A stretch of DNA of 64,000 nucleotides from Segatella salivae DSM 15606 (GTDB taxonomy: Bacteria > Bacteroidota > Bacteroidia > Bacteroidales > Bacteroidaceae). The notes beneath the pieces are model-generated. The model was given only the letters and a program-made list of their open reading frames with translations. It did not search any database and was not told the DNA's origin. This document shows, piece after piece, positions 43,555 to 53,789 of this stretch (the stretch's first letter is position 1; every line of letters starts with the position of its first letter). A program made the translations under genes and the position numbers. Location: assembly GCF_000185845.1 (NCBI RefSeq), contig NZ_GL629647.1, forward strand, positions 3,024,320 to 3,088,319, read 5' to 3'.

Positions 43555-45102
43555 ATGGAGAAGAATTGTAAGCATAAAAGATATATTCTTAGTGGAATGC
43601 TGTTGTTGATGGCTTCGGGTTTGTCTGCCCAGACATCCGAATACGACCGTTATGCAGGTTGGTATAAACAATGGAATGACAGTCTTAGAGGCGCAAACAT
43701 CATTGGAGCACAGCGCGTTTTGCAAGCCCACAAGGCGAAAAAGAAGCAAAAAGTTGTTGTGGGCATTATTGATTCTGGGGCAGATACCACTTGTGTTGCG
43801 TTGCGACCAGTGCTTTGGACCAATCCGAAAGAGAAGTTTAATGGTCGCGATGATGACCATAACGGATATGTAGATGACGTGCATGGTTGGAACTTTCTTG
43901 GCACAAAAGATGGTAAATTTAATATGACGAGTGCGGGAACTGAGGAATATCGCCAGTTCAAACGCCTTTATCCGAAATATAAAAACATTAAATCGGCTGT
44001 CGAAGTGGCTGATGCTGACAAGCAAGAGTATGCTTATTATGTGGAGATGAGGCGCAAAGCGAAGATCAATTCCTATCTCATGTTCTATGAAATTGCAGGA
44101 AAGAAAGAGAAGCTTATTGGCGAAATGGACAACCTGTTGAGGCAAACAAAGGTGAATGTAGATACACTTTCGTTGGCAGGAATGCTCAATACAGAGGTGA
44201 AAGACACGTTGGTCAGGAACACGTTTATACAGGCAATAATGACCGATTTGTATCGAACGCCGTTGACAACAAAGTGGAATGCCTATGTGGAAAAGCAGCG
44301 TTCGGCCTATGCGCTCATGGAGAAACGCATCTATGGCATTGCTCATGACAAGGACAAACGTTTGCTGATGGGCGACAATATGGATGATGCTACCGACCGA
44401 TTCTATGGCAACAATACGCTAAATGTAGACGGAATGGAGCATGGAAACTTTGTAGCGAGCGTGGTAGCAGGCATCGTTGACGAGGATTCCCGCTACTCGG
44501 GAGTGTGCAACGACGCACGCGTTATGCCCGTAAGAGTTAGTCCTGATGGCGACGAATACGACAAAGATGTTGCTACAGGCATTCGATATGCGGTAGACAA
44601 TGGGGCAAAAGTCATCAATCTTAGCCTTGGAAAATACACTTCTCCCCATCCCGAGATGGTCAATGAAGCCATTGCCTATGCCGGAAAACATAATGTTTTG
44701 GTGGTTGCTGCAGCCGGAAACAGTCACTTAAACATTGATTCTATTGGCTATTTCCCTGCTGGTGTTGATGCAAAGGGAGCGCCTTTGAGTAACTTTATCC
44801 GTGTAGGTGGGACGGCTATAGACGGCAGTCGTTCGTCAATCTCTAACTATGGAGTCCACAAAGTGGATTTATATGCACCGGGAGAATACATCTCTGGAGT
44901 CTATCCCGGCAATCAAAAAGACTTCGCAAATGGTACAAGTGTCGCCGCACCTATCGTCAGTGGAATCGCTGCAATGCTTCGAATCTACTTCCCAAAGGTT
45001 AGTGCTGTGCAGTTGAAACGTGTGCTAATAGAAACCGCACGCAATGAAAAAGGGTTGAAATTAGTTGATGCTGAGGCCGCAGTTAAACGTTTGATGAAGT
45101 AA
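43555..45102 (+). CDS. Secreted subtilisin-like S8 serine peptidase
   Basis: 515 residues, signal sequence near ILSGMLLLMASGLSAQ. Triad: Asp73 in GIIDSGADTT, His296 in MEHGNFVASVVAG, Ser462 in ANGTSVAAPIVSG. The Asp-His interval is about 223 residues, far longer than the roughly 40 of a minimal subtilase, because of a helical, Lys/Glu-rich insertion (about residues 120-280). No lipobox and no T9SS-type C-terminal domain are seen. The product is probably a periplasmic or outer-membrane-associated endopeptidase. It is co-oriented with the S9 peptidase 3 bases later, followed by SusC/SusD. Confidence 0.92.
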   Translation: MEKNCKHKRYILSGMLLLMASGLSAQTSEYDRYAGWYKQWNDSLRGANIIGAQRVLQAHKAKKKQKVVVGIIDSGADTTCVALRPVLWTNPKEKFNGRDDDHNGYVDDVHGWNFLGTKDGKFNMTSAGTEEYRQFKRLYPKYKNIKSAVEVADADKQEYAYYVEMRRKAKINSYLMFYEIAGKKEKLIGEMDNLLRQTKVNVDTLSLAGMLNTEVKDTLVRNTFIQAIMTDLYRTPLTTKWNAYVEKQRSAYALMEKRIYGIAHDKDKRLLMGDNMDDATDRFYGNNTLNVDGMEHGNFVASVVAGIVDEDSRYSGVCNDARVMPVRVSPDGDEYDKDVATGIRYAVDNGAKVINLSLGKYTSPHPEMVNEAIAYAGKHNVLVVAAAGNSHLNIDSIGYFPAGVDAKGAPLSNFIRVGGTAIDGSRSSISNYGVHKVDLYAPGEYISGVYPGNQKDFANGTSVAAPIVSGIAAMLRIYFPKVSAVQLKRVLIETARNEKGLKLVDAEAAVKRLMK

Positions 45103-45105
45103 GCT

Positions 45106-47346
45106 ATGAGGAGAAAAACGTTATTCATTCTGTGTCTTCAACTGCCGTTGTGGCTTTCTGCGCAGACGGTGGATTGGAAATTGGTGGCTCAACAAGAGGA
45201 AGACACCTTGCAACCAATATATAATAAGAGCAGTGTTTCAACCTCATGGCTGAACGGGGCAACCTATTTTGTTTATGAACAATATGGAAAGCGTTATCTT
45301 GTTGATGCCCGAACGGGACATCAAGAGCCACTGCTCAAGGACCAAAAGCATTTTGTTGAGCAATATAAAAGGCTGACCGGAGACTCTACTAAGACGCATA
45401 ATATTCCGCGTTTATATGAGATTACGCTGAAAAACAATGACAGTAAACGCTTCTATTGGACGCATAATAAGGTGCACATGATTTATAATCGTGCGACCGG
45501 TGTATTGTCGTTGGACAACACTTATGCAGAAAAGGCGGAAAAGAAACGTCGTAATCAGGACATGGGGAGCCGTTCGACAACGCGTGATTCCCTTTATACG
45601 ATGCTTGGAGACAAGTATAATCTGTATGTGAGAAATAACAAGACAGGCGAGAAACGACAGCTAACCTTTGACGGAAAGGAGGGCGCTTCTTACTGTTTTA
45701 CAACAAACAAGGACACCATTCGTGAGGGAAATGCGGCTGGAAGCTGGCATAATCATGTGTATTTACATTTGATGAGCGACGATTCTAAGGTTGGAAACCT
45801 GTATCTTGTTGATGTTTTGAGAGGTGATCGGCCACGTTTGAAGACCAAACACATGCCACTTCCCAACGAGAAGAATGTGCGTCAGTATCGCCTTTACTGG
45901 TATAATGCAGACACAGGCGAGGGAAAAGTGTTGCCGATAGATAAGTATAAGGACCAGGAAGTGAAGCTGAACTATGAAAACTATGACGGAAACTTGTATT
46001 TCACTCGACGCAATCGTGGGGTTGATACGCTTGAACTTTGCAAACTAAATCTGCCAACAGGCAAGGTGTCGGTGGTCATTCAAGAAGTTTGTAAGCCCCA
46101 TTTGAACGTAAACTTATGGTCTTATCGCCTCATCAATCATGGCAAAGAAATCATTTGGTGGAGTGAACGTACGGGGCGTGGAAACTATTATCTCTATGAC
46201 AATCAAGGCAAATTGAAAGGTAGAATCACGCGTGGTGACAACTTAGTTGCAGGCAGAATAGAGTATGTTGACACGCTGAAGCGCCGACTAATCTTTATGG
46301 GTTATGGTGACAAACAAGCCTATGATCCCGAATATGCCTATTATTATGTAGCAGATTTCAATGGGAAACGTCAGCAAACGCTTACCTATGGTGATGGTAC
46401 ACATGAGTTAGATTTCTCGCCCGATCATCGCTTTGCAATCGACAGTTACTCACGGATGAACTTGCCAACTGTGTATAATGTGGTTGATGTTGATAACCCA
46501 TTGAAGCATTATGAGTTTGCCCGCCGCACGGATAATGCCTTGAAAGAGGCGGGCTGGAAGGCTCCTTGGTTGGTTGATGTGCCTGCAGCGGATGGGAAAA
46601 CACGTTTATATGGCGTGATGTATGTGCCGACTTTCCTTGATAAAACGAAGAAATATCCGATTATTTCCTTTGTATATCCTGGGCCACAAGATGATCAAAT
46701 ACCGCGTAGTTTCACCTTGGATGACGCGGGAAATCAAAGTCTTGCCGAGATGGGCTTTATCGTTATCAATGTTCAACCGCGTGGTTCTTCACCGCTAAGA
46801 GGGCGTGATTTTTATTGTTTTGGTTATGGAAATCTTCGCGATTACCCTGTAGCCGACGATAAACATACCATAGAAGAGCTTGCAAAACGATACCCGTTTA
46901 TAGATCTTAACCGTGTGGGCATCTGCGGACATAGTGGGGGTGGCTTCATGGCGCTTACCGCAATGCTGACTTATCCCGACTTTTATAAGGTATGTTTCAG
47001 TGCATCTGGCAACCACGATAATAACCAATATATCCAATGGTGGGGTGAAACTTATCATGGATTAGGTAAGTTTGGCAGCATTCCTACAAACATACAACTT
47101 GCCGATAGGCTTAAAGGGAAGTTGATGTTGGTAACAGGTGACGTTGATGATAATGTGCCTCCAGCCTCTACTTTGCGTATGGCTGATGCCTTGATTAAAA
47201 AGGGAAAGCGTTTTGAATTGATGGTACTTCCAGGCAAAGATCATGGAGTTTGGAGTCCATATTATCAGAATTTGATGCGTTATTACTTTATGGAGAACTT
47301 GATGACTCCAACAAATCGTGACGTCAATATTATTAAACATGAATGA
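45106..47346 (+). CDS. Secreted S9-family prolyl-oligopeptidase/DPP4-like peptidase
   Basis: 746 residues with signal sequence MRRKTLFILCLQLPLWLSAQ. An N-terminal beta-propeller DPP4-like region is followed by an alpha/beta hydrolase catalytic domain: Ser610 in CGHSGGGFMAL, Asp in TGDVDDNVPP, His in GKDHGVWSPY. Such enzymes cleave dipeptides or oligopeptides, often after Pro, in the periplasm. The start lies 3 bases after the S8 peptidase stop, so they are co-translated. Together with the SusC/SusD pair it supports peptide breakdown and uptake. Confidence 0.92.
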   Translation: MRRKTLFILCLQLPLWLSAQTVDWKLVAQQEEDTLQPIYNKSSVSTSWLNGATYFVYEQYGKRYLVDARTGHQEPLLKDQKHFVEQYKRLTGDSTKTHNIPRLYEITLKNNDSKRFYWTHNKVHMIYNRATGVLSLDNTYAEKAEKKRRNQDMGSRSTTRDSLYTMLGDKYNLYVRNNKTGEKRQLTFDGKEGASYCFTTNKDTIREGNAAGSWHNHVYLHLMSDDSKVGNLYLVDVLRGDRPRLKTKHMPLPNEKNVRQYRLYWYNADTGEGKVLPIDKYKDQEVKLNYENYDGNLYFTRRNRGVDTLELCKLNLPTGKVSVVIQEVCKPHLNVNLWSYRLINHGKEIIWWSERTGRGNYYLYDNQGKLKGRITRGDNLVAGRIEYVDTLKRRLIFMGYGDKQAYDPEYAYYYVADFNGKRQQTLTYGDGTHELDFSPDHRFAIDSYSRMNLPTVYNVVDVDNPLKHYEFARRTDNALKEAGWKAPWLVDVPAADGKTRLYGVMYVPTFLDKTKKYPIISFVYPGPQDDQIPRSFTLDDAGNQSLAEMGFIVINVQPRGSSPLRGRDFYCFGYGNLRDYPVADDKHTIEELAKRYPFIDLNRVGICGHSGGGFMALTAMLTYPDFYKVCFSASGNHDNNQYIQWWGETYHGLGKFGSIPTNIQLADRLKGKLMLVTGDVDDNVPPASTLRMADALIKKGKRFELMVLPGKDHGVWSPYYQNLMRYYFMENLMTPTNRDVNIIKHE

Positions 47347-47410
47347 GAACAATAAGATATTGAATTTTAATATATAACATAGCATAAGCAAATCAATTAA
47401 AAAAGCGAAG

Positions 47411-50400
47411 ATGAAGACAAAGATTAAAATGATGATTCTGATGTCTCTCTGTCTGTTATTTACTATCCAGTTGCAGGCACAGACACAGCATAGTGATGCT
47501 GATGTCCTTGTGAATATAACGGTAGTAGATGAGAATGGAGAGCCTTTGCCTGGTGCTTCAGTGGCTGTAGCAGGGAAACCTGTCGGCGTAATTGCCAATA
47601 CTGATGGTACTGTTTCATTGTGGGTTGCTCGAAATACGAGTATCACGGTGAGCTATCTCGGCTTGAAATCGCGTGTGGTTAAAGTGACAAAACCCCTGTC
47701 AGGGAACTTTGTTTTGCAGAACGATGACAAGACTTTAGGCCAAGTTGTGGTAACAGGTTATACACAAACTGACGTGCGTAAGTCTACGGGCTCAGTGAGT
47801 ATGATTTCTGGAAAGGAACTAAACGATGCACCACTAAAGAATGTTGATATGCTGCTTCAAGGCAAATTGACGGGTGTTAACGTGCAAGCTGTCTCAGGAA
47901 GACCAGGAGAATCGGCCAAGATTCGTGTGCGTGGAGTATCAAGTATCACGGGAAGTAGCGAGCCATTATGGGTTGTTGATGGTGTGCCTATTCAGAAAAA
48001 TATCCCCTCAGCAGGCTCAAGTTACATCCGAAGTGGTGACTTTAGTACGCTTTATGCCAATGGAGTTGCGGGCATAAATCCCCAAGATATTGAGAGCATT
48101 ACAGTCTTAAAGGATGCTTCTGCGGCTGCTATCTATGGCTCACAAGCGCAAGCTGGTGTTATTGTTATCACGACAAAGCGTGGTAAACAAGGAAAGTTGA
48201 GTATCAATTATAGTGGTAGTCTTGGTATACAGAGCGCTCCAATACGCGATAATAACTTGATGAACTCGCGTGAAAAGTTAGCATATGAGCAAAGTATTTG
48301 GGACGAATTCTCTGCTGATGGCTTTGCAAATGACACCTATTATCCCGTCATTGGACTTGTTGGTCAGATTCGATCGGGCTACGGACGCTTTAGTGGTTGG
48401 TCGAAAGAACAACAGGATTCATATATCAAACAATTAGGAGAATCTACGACAGATTGGTTCAAAGCATTGTTTAGAACGACTGTATCGACCTCGCATAATA
48501 TATCATTAAGCGGTGGAACGGATAAGCAAACCTATTATATAAGTGGTGGATATTCGACGAACAATGGTATCGTAAAGCGAACCAATGCGGATTCATATAC
48601 GATGAATGCAAAGTTCAACGGCAGTCCAACTTCAACCTTTTCGTATGGTCTTTCCATGGACTTCTCCTACCTAAAGAGCCAGTCTCCAAGTGAGTCTTTC
48701 AATATATATAAGTATGCATACTTTGCTAATCCGTATGGTACTCTCTATAATGATGATGGCTCATATAGGGCAGATGAGACCTATTTCTCAATGAGAAATG
48801 CGAATGGAGACCCGTTATATTATTTGCCAAAGAATGGCATTAATGTCATGAGAGAGATTGATAATACAACGCAAAAGTCGGCAAGTTCCACTACAACTTT
48901 ACGTGGAGATGCAACATGGAGACCCTTTGAAGGTTTTAGACTTTATGGCTTATTATCGGCTACTTTCAGTAATGATCATTCAGAAAATGAGATAGGTGCC
49001 GACACATACAGTGCGTGGTTGGATCGTCCTTTCGAAGGATCTAATCTTGCTTCTTATCGTACTTACGGCTCGTTTACACAGGCAGAGAGTCGCAATACGA
49101 GTTGGCTTGCACGTTTACAAGCTAATTATGGCTTCACACTTAAAGAGAAACATCGCTTCAATGCCATTGCAGGAACAGAGGTTCGCTATAATAAAGCGTC
49201 GTCACTCGGTAGTAAAATGTATGGCTATGACCCCTTAACAGGTCAACATGTGACTCCTCTTTATCTTGGATCTGCCAGTGATGGTACGTTGACGGCAAGC
49301 GAAGAAGAGTCTTATCGCAATATCATCAACGGACTAAATACCTATTCTAAGCTTGAAAGTGCATTCGCTTCATTCTATGGAGCCTTAGACTATGTCTATA
49401 ATAATAAGTATGTTTGGAATGCAACTTTGCGCTCGGATGGTTCTAATAACTTTGGAAGTAAGGAACAATTTAATCTTACTTGGTCTACGGGTTTGGCTTG
49501 GAATATTGATGAAGAGCCTTTCTTCCAAGCTATAAAACCAATCATGAATCGTGCAACCATACGCGTTTCGACTGGTCTTACAGGTGGAGTGAACAAGAGT
49601 GTATACCCACAAATCATCATGCAATACAGCAATTATTATCGTACAGTCGATGATGTTAACTATCGGATTGCCTCGATTGGAAAGGCGCCTAATCCGAAAT
49701 TGCGTTGGGAACACACTCATGACATGAACTTATCTCTTGACCTTGGCTTCCTGCATGACCGCATTGGACTTTATGCTTCGGCTTATAGAAGACGCGGATA
49801 TGACATGATTACAGCTGTTAGAACGGTATCAACAACGGGCTTTACTGAGCAAAGTTACAACACAACGGAACAGATAAATCAAGGTTTTGAGCTTTCTTTG
49901 AATGCCACACCAGTAAAGAATAAGAAGCTGACATGGGGCATTTCTGGAAACATTTCCTATAATCAGAACTTCATTTCTAAGTATTCTGCGCCCAACAATG
50001 GATTCAGTACGTTCGGTTCTATCATTCTCGACTACCCGCAAGCTTCAGTGATTTCGGGTTACAATACAGGCATAGATCCGTTCACTGGCTATTATACTTT
50101 CAAGTTAAGACCTGATGTTAGCATCCAACAATCACGTGATTGGCGATATTACAAGAATTATCTTTTCTATCTTGGAACAGCTAATGCGCCTTGGACGGGA
50201 GGTCTTTCAACGCATGTTTCTTATCAAAACTTCTCGTTGAGTGTTAGTTCTTCGTTCTCACTTGGCTCGAAAATAAGCACTGCAATGCGTTCTCCGGTGT
50301 CATATAACAGCTTGGGTTCGTCTACAAAGACCAACTATCCGCAAACTGAACGCAGTGATTTGTACACAGCATATCTAAATAAACCCAAAGAGGCGGCTCA

Positions 50401-50743
50401 TCGTTGGACGGTTGCCAACCCTGTAACCGATGGCTATCCACGCCTTGTTGATGCGCGCGGAAGACAGTTAAATATTGATCTTGGCTTGCCAAACGAGTCT
50501 TCATCTATTACAGATGCCATCTATTATGAGAATGGATCATACTTCAAATTGGGTTCAATCACGTTGAGTTATAATGTTCCTGACAAGTTTATCAGACACT
50601 ACGGACTGACCAGTCTCGGTGCTTCTGTAACAGGATCAAACCTCTTTATGATAACAAAGTATTCGGGATTGAATCCTGAAGCGCCTGGTGCTGTTTACCC
50701 CATCAGCCGTTCTTTCTCGTTTACTATTAATGTTGGACTTTAA
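47411..50743 (+). CDS. SusC/RagA-like TonB-dependent outer-membrane transporter
   Basis: 1110 residues. Signal sequence near the N-terminus (ILMSLCLLFTIQLQAQ), then a carboxypeptidase-regulatory-like beta domain (VVDENGEPLPGASVAVAGKP), a TonB-box/plug domain (VVTGYTQTDVRKSTGSVS, RGVSSITGSSEPLWVVDGVP, LKDASAAAIYGSQAQAGVI) and a 22-strand barrel. The VWNATLRSDGSNNFG and ANYGFTLKEKHRFNAI segments are SusC/RagA-typical. It imports large oligomers using TonB energy. The locus contains peptidases and no glycosidase, so peptide import is more likely than glycan. The next gene, its SusD, starts 12 bases later. Confidence 0.95.
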   Translation: MKTKIKMMILMSLCLLFTIQLQAQTQHSDADVLVNITVVDENGEPLPGASVAVAGKPVGVIANTDGTVSLWVARNTSITVSYLGLKSRVVKVTKPLSGNFVLQNDDKTLGQVVVTGYTQTDVRKSTGSVSMISGKELNDAPLKNVDMLLQGKLTGVNVQAVSGRPGESAKIRVRGVSSITGSSEPLWVVDGVPIQKNIPSAGSSYIRSGDFSTLYANGVAGINPQDIESITVLKDASAAAIYGSQAQAGVIVITTKRGKQGKLSINYSGSLGIQSAPIRDNNLMNSREKLAYEQSIWDEFSADGFANDTYYPVIGLVGQIRSGYGRFSGWSKEQQDSYIKQLGESTTDWFKALFRTTVSTSHNISLSGGTDKQTYYISGGYSTNNGIVKRTNADSYTMNAKFNGSPTSTFSYGLSMDFSYLKSQSPSESFNIYKYAYFANPYGTLYNDDGSYRADETYFSMRNANGDPLYYLPKNGINVMREIDNTTQKSASSTTTLRGDATWRPFEGFRLYGLLSATFSNDHSENEIGADTYSAWLDRPFEGSNLASYRTYGSFTQAESRNTSWLARLQANYGFTLKEKHRFNAIAGTEVRYNKASSLGSKMYGYDPLTGQHVTPLYLGSASDGTLTASEEESYRNIINGLNTYSKLESAFASFYGALDYVYNNKYVWNATLRSDGSNNFGSKEQFNLTWSTGLAWNIDEEPFFQAIKPIMNRATIRVSTGLTGGVNKSVYPQIIMQYSNYYRTVDDVNYRIASIGKAPNPKLRWEHTHDMNLSLDLGFLHDRIGLYASAYRRRGYDMITAVRTVSTTGFTEQSYNTTEQINQGFELSLNATPVKNKKLTWGISGNISYNQNFISKYSAPNNGFSTFGSIILDYPQASVISGYNTGIDPFTGYYTFKLRPDVSIQQSRDWRYYKNYLFYLGTANAPWTGGLSTHVSYQNFSLSVSSSFSLGSKISTAMRSPVSYNSLGSSTKTNYPQTERSDLYTAYLNKPKEAAHRWTVANPVTDGYPRLVDARGRQLNIDLGLPNESSSITDAIYYENGSYFKLGSITLSYNVPDKFIRHYGLTSLGASVTGSNLFMITKYSGLNPEAPGAVYPISRSFSFTINVGL

Positions 50744-50755
50744 CACGAAAATCGA

Positions 50756-52178
50756 ATGAATAAGTTTTCTTATAGCAAACAAAAGGGGCTTCAAGCTCTC
50801 TTGTTGGGACTGTTGCTCATGATGACTTCGTGCAGTGACTTCCTTGACATCAAGCCTTATGGCAAAGCGATTCCTAAAACCACAGAGGAATATCAGGCAC
50901 TTGTTATGGAAATGCTCAGTGGTATTGATGGAAATAGCGTCGGAGGATATGGAGCGAACGAACTCTTCATGAATAACTCCAGTGCAATAAACTTCGAAGA
51001 CTATTGTGATAACGTAGAAAGTAGTCTTGCACAATCCTCAAATCTCACCTATTATATAAGCAGTATGCTCGGCACTTCAACTGCTTATAGCTACTATGAA
51101 CATCTCTATAAGGTGATAGGAAGATGCAATATTATTCTCGATAACTATGAAGATGGCCGCGATAGTGAAAAGGGTCAGCAGCTCATTGCTACCTGTTATG
51201 CTTTGAGAGGCTTGGCTTATTATCAGTTGTTGAGAATGTATTGTGAGCCAGCCGGAACGTCTCAAGACCAACTTGGCATGCCACTTGTTACCGACTTTGA
51301 CATGGAAGCCAAGCCTAATCGTAGTTCGTATGAGGCTACTTTCAAGCAGATTGAAAGCGACTTTAAGACAGCTTTGGACAAAAACATTAAGGATAAGGCT
51401 TATATGTTTACTCCAATCGTTGTCAAAGGACTATTGGCTCGTCTCTACTTCTGGACCGGACACTTCAAAGAAGCCAAGCAGTATGCCGACGAAGTTGTTG
51501 CTGCTTATCCTTTGATTCAAGGCGAAGAATACAAGAAAATGATAACAGCTGAAGATGGTCTTCAAGGCAATATGTTGGTTAGAAGCGACCGAACACCCTC
51601 GTCATCCAATATGTTTAAGTATCTCAATACATCCATTCAGCGTTGTCCTTTGAGTGCGCGTTATGTGAAACTTTTTGCCGAAAAAGACAGCGATATCCGT
51701 TATAAGCTCTTCTTTAATAAGCGCAGACTCAACACAAAATGTATTTTCACAGGACTTCGTTCGGCTGAGTTTGCATTGATATCTATGGAGTCTGCCTATC
51801 ATCTTGGCGACAAAGAAGGAGCACTTCGCATGCTGAACGACTTCCGAGCACACCGCATCAGTTCTTACACTGCCTACACAATGGCAACTTTGCCGGCTGT
51901 AGATGCAAACGAATATATCAAGACTGATTGCACGGGAGCAGCCTTAACACCACTCATGCAGGCTATACTCAACGAGCGACGCAAGGAACTTTATTTGGAA
52001 GGCGACCGCTTTTTTTGAACTCAAACGCAATGGACGTCCAGCGATATGGAGCGTATATCAGGGACTGAAATACACCACAGAGAAGTTCATGTACACGTTC
52101 CCTCTGCCTCCAGCTGACCTGCAAGTGAACCCTGGACTCATTCAAAACCCAGGATATACTGAAGTTATTTACAATTAA
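50756..52178 (+). pseudogene. SusD/RagB-like surface lipoprotein, frameshifted in a T7 run
   Basis: The frame from 50756 reads a lipoprotein signal (LLGLLLMMTSCSDFLDIKPY) and a SusD fold (CYALRGLAYYQLLRMYCEPA, LLARLYFWTGHFKEAKQYAD, NERRKELYLEGDRFF) and stops at 52016-52018. The +1 frame continues to a stop at 52176-52178 with ELKRNGRPAIWS, FMYTFPLPPADLQVNPGL and IQNPGYTEVIYN, the usual SusD C-terminus. The break is a T7 run at 52010-52016; six Ts would give an intact 473-residue protein. It binds the imported ligand for the adjacent SusC. Only the last 50 residues are affected, so the truncated protein would probably be unstable. Confidence 0.9.
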
Positions 52179-52179
52179 A

Positions 52180-52389
52180 ATGAGAACAATGAAAAAGATA
52201 CTTTTATCCTTTCTTATTGCACAGACGCTATTGGTTTTCACCTCATGTCAGCATACAGACGATGTTCCTCCAGTCACAGAGAAGTATGGAACGAAATATA
52301 AGATGCCCGAACCCAAGCGTCTTTCCAGTTCGGAACGTGATGCTTTAGACAGCATTGCAAGTGAATATAATAAGAGTATAAACCAATAA
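52180..52389 (+). CDS. Small lipoprotein, unknown function
   Basis: 69 residues (ATG 52180; ATG 52189 also in frame). Signal peptide and lipobox cysteine in AQTLLVFTSCQHTDD; the mature 45 residues are polar (PPVTEKYGTKYKMPEPK). It starts 1 base after the restored SusD stop and ends 9 bases before the next lipoprotein. Small lipoproteins in Sus loci are sometimes accessory subunits on the cell surface. No family recognised. Confidence 0.75.
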   Translation: MRTMKKILLSFLIAQTLLVFTSCQHTDDVPPVTEKYGTKYKMPEPKRLSSSERDALDSIASEYNKSINQ

Positions 52390-52398
52390 GACCTCAGA

Positions 52399-53655
52399 AT
52401 GATGAATCGAATTGTTTATTTTCTGTTGGGACTTCTGACGGTACTCGTGTCTGCTTGTGCGGATAAAGAAACCGAAGTGCCCAATATGCGCTTTGAACGT
52501 AGGATCTATGCACTGACAAATCAGCCCGTGGAAGTAACGCTTTATGTGGCTCATAAGCCTGAACAGGCAAAGACACTCGACGTTGTTTTCGACGGAACGG
52601 CTGTCAAAGGGCAAGATTATAGTGTGTCTTCTGAACAATATGTTGTAGGTGGAAACGCTGAAAAACTCACGATAACGATTACTCCTTTGCATGCAGCTAA
52701 TGAGCAAAAGAATATTGTGATGCGACTGAAAAGCGACCCTTCGGTGACAACAGTGCTTGATATGACGCCGCGTCCTGACCTACTTTATTCGTTCCAGAAC
52801 GGCAAAGAAGAGATTGGAGCCACTGCCGATGTTTCGTTAGAACTATTCTCTGCCGAGACGGGTTCACGTTATTATGTAGAAGAAGACACACCGATTGAGC
52901 TTGAGGTTGACCCGAGTTCGACGGCTCAAGAGGGTACAGACTTTGAGTTTGTCAACAAGAAAGACACTGTAAAGATTGGCAAATACACTGCTAATTTCAA
53001 AATAAAGGTCTTGCAACGTGACGCACATCGCAATGTCATTATACTTCGTCCTAAACTCTCAGAAGCCGATCGTTATTATGCAGGTAGATATTCAAAGACT
53101 CAACTAAACATTATAACGAGCTATGCTTATGACGTAGAAGGCGAGTGGGTTATGAACAAATTTATCTGCGATAAGAAGTATATCAAAGACATGTATGATG
53201 GCATGATACCAGATGCCGAGTTTGAGAATATCCCCGAGTTCAATAAGAATGACACCTTCACCTTTACGCGTTTGGCTGCTGGAAAGTATCAACTCACGAC
53301 CTCACTTGAGTCTAATCTTAAGTATTATTTCCAACCTTCTGCAGTGGGAGTCTTTGATGGTGAGTTCACCATTAGAGCCATGAGAAGCCGCACAAAGCTT
53401 CAGATTATGAAGGTGAAGGATGTGAATCGTTTCTTCAGTGCAACCAAACAGAGCACCGATCGCGAGGGATATGTGGGACTGCGCAACTATGTTGACCCTG
53501 ATACGCACGAGTTGTTGCTCGATGTTTACGTCTTCGATTATGAACCAACCGACTTCCTGCAGTCGCTTAATGATTATGGAATGGTGGGTACAACGAAGCC
53601 AAAGATGACCGATAATGGCAATTATCTGCGGTTCACACTAAAGAAAAAGCATTAA
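52399..53655 (+). CDS. Surface lipoprotein with Calx-beta-like domains, unknown function
   Basis: 418 residues (ATG 52399 or 52402). Lipobox in LLTVLVSACADKETEV. The first half has two Ig/Calx-beta-like repeats (VYALTNQPVEV...FDGTAVKGQDYSV; DTPIELEVDPSSTAQEGTDF), which are beta-rich adhesion-like folds. The C-terminal part (EWVMNKFICDKKYIKDMYDG) has no recognised family. It is the last gene of the peptidase-SusCD locus and likely a SusE/SusF-like ligand-binding or scaffold surface lipoprotein. The strong terminator follows 43 bases downstream. The family is not certain. Confidence 0.7.
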   Translation: MMNRIVYFLLGLLTVLVSACADKETEVPNMRFERRIYALTNQPVEVTLYVAHKPEQAKTLDVVFDGTAVKGQDYSVSSEQYVVGGNAEKLTITITPLHAANEQKNIVMRLKSDPSVTTVLDMTPRPDLLYSFQNGKEEIGATADVSLELFSAETGSRYYVEEDTPIELEVDPSSTAQEGTDFEFVNKKDTVKIGKYTANFKIKVLQRDAHRNVIILRPKLSEADRYYAGRYSKTQLNIITSYAYDVEGEWVMNKFICDKKYIKDMYDGMIPDAEFENIPEFNKNDTFTFTRLAAGKYQLTTSLESNLKYYFQPSAVGVFDGEFTIRAMRSRTKLQIMKVKDVNRFFSATKQSTDREGYVGLRNYVDPDTHELLLDVYVFDYEPTDFLQSLNDYGMVGTTKPKMTDNGNYLRFTLKKKH

Positions 53656-53698
53656 TTATTCATATGAACTAAATCGCCTTTGGGCGGGAAACATAACG

Positions 53699-53743
53699 GC
53701 AGCCATAACATTTTAATCGTGTTGTGGCTGCTTTTTATTTTTT
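53699..53743 (+). terminator. Rho-independent terminator of the peptidase-SusCD operon
   Basis: GCAGCCATAACA (53699-53710) pairs with TGTTGTGGCTGC (53720-53731) with one mismatch; the stem is followed by TTTTTATTTTTT. Placed 43 bases after the last lipoprotein. Confidence 0.85.
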
Positions 53744-53789
53744 GTTTATTGATTCTTTTGTGTTTATTCGTGTATGAATCGTCGTGCAA

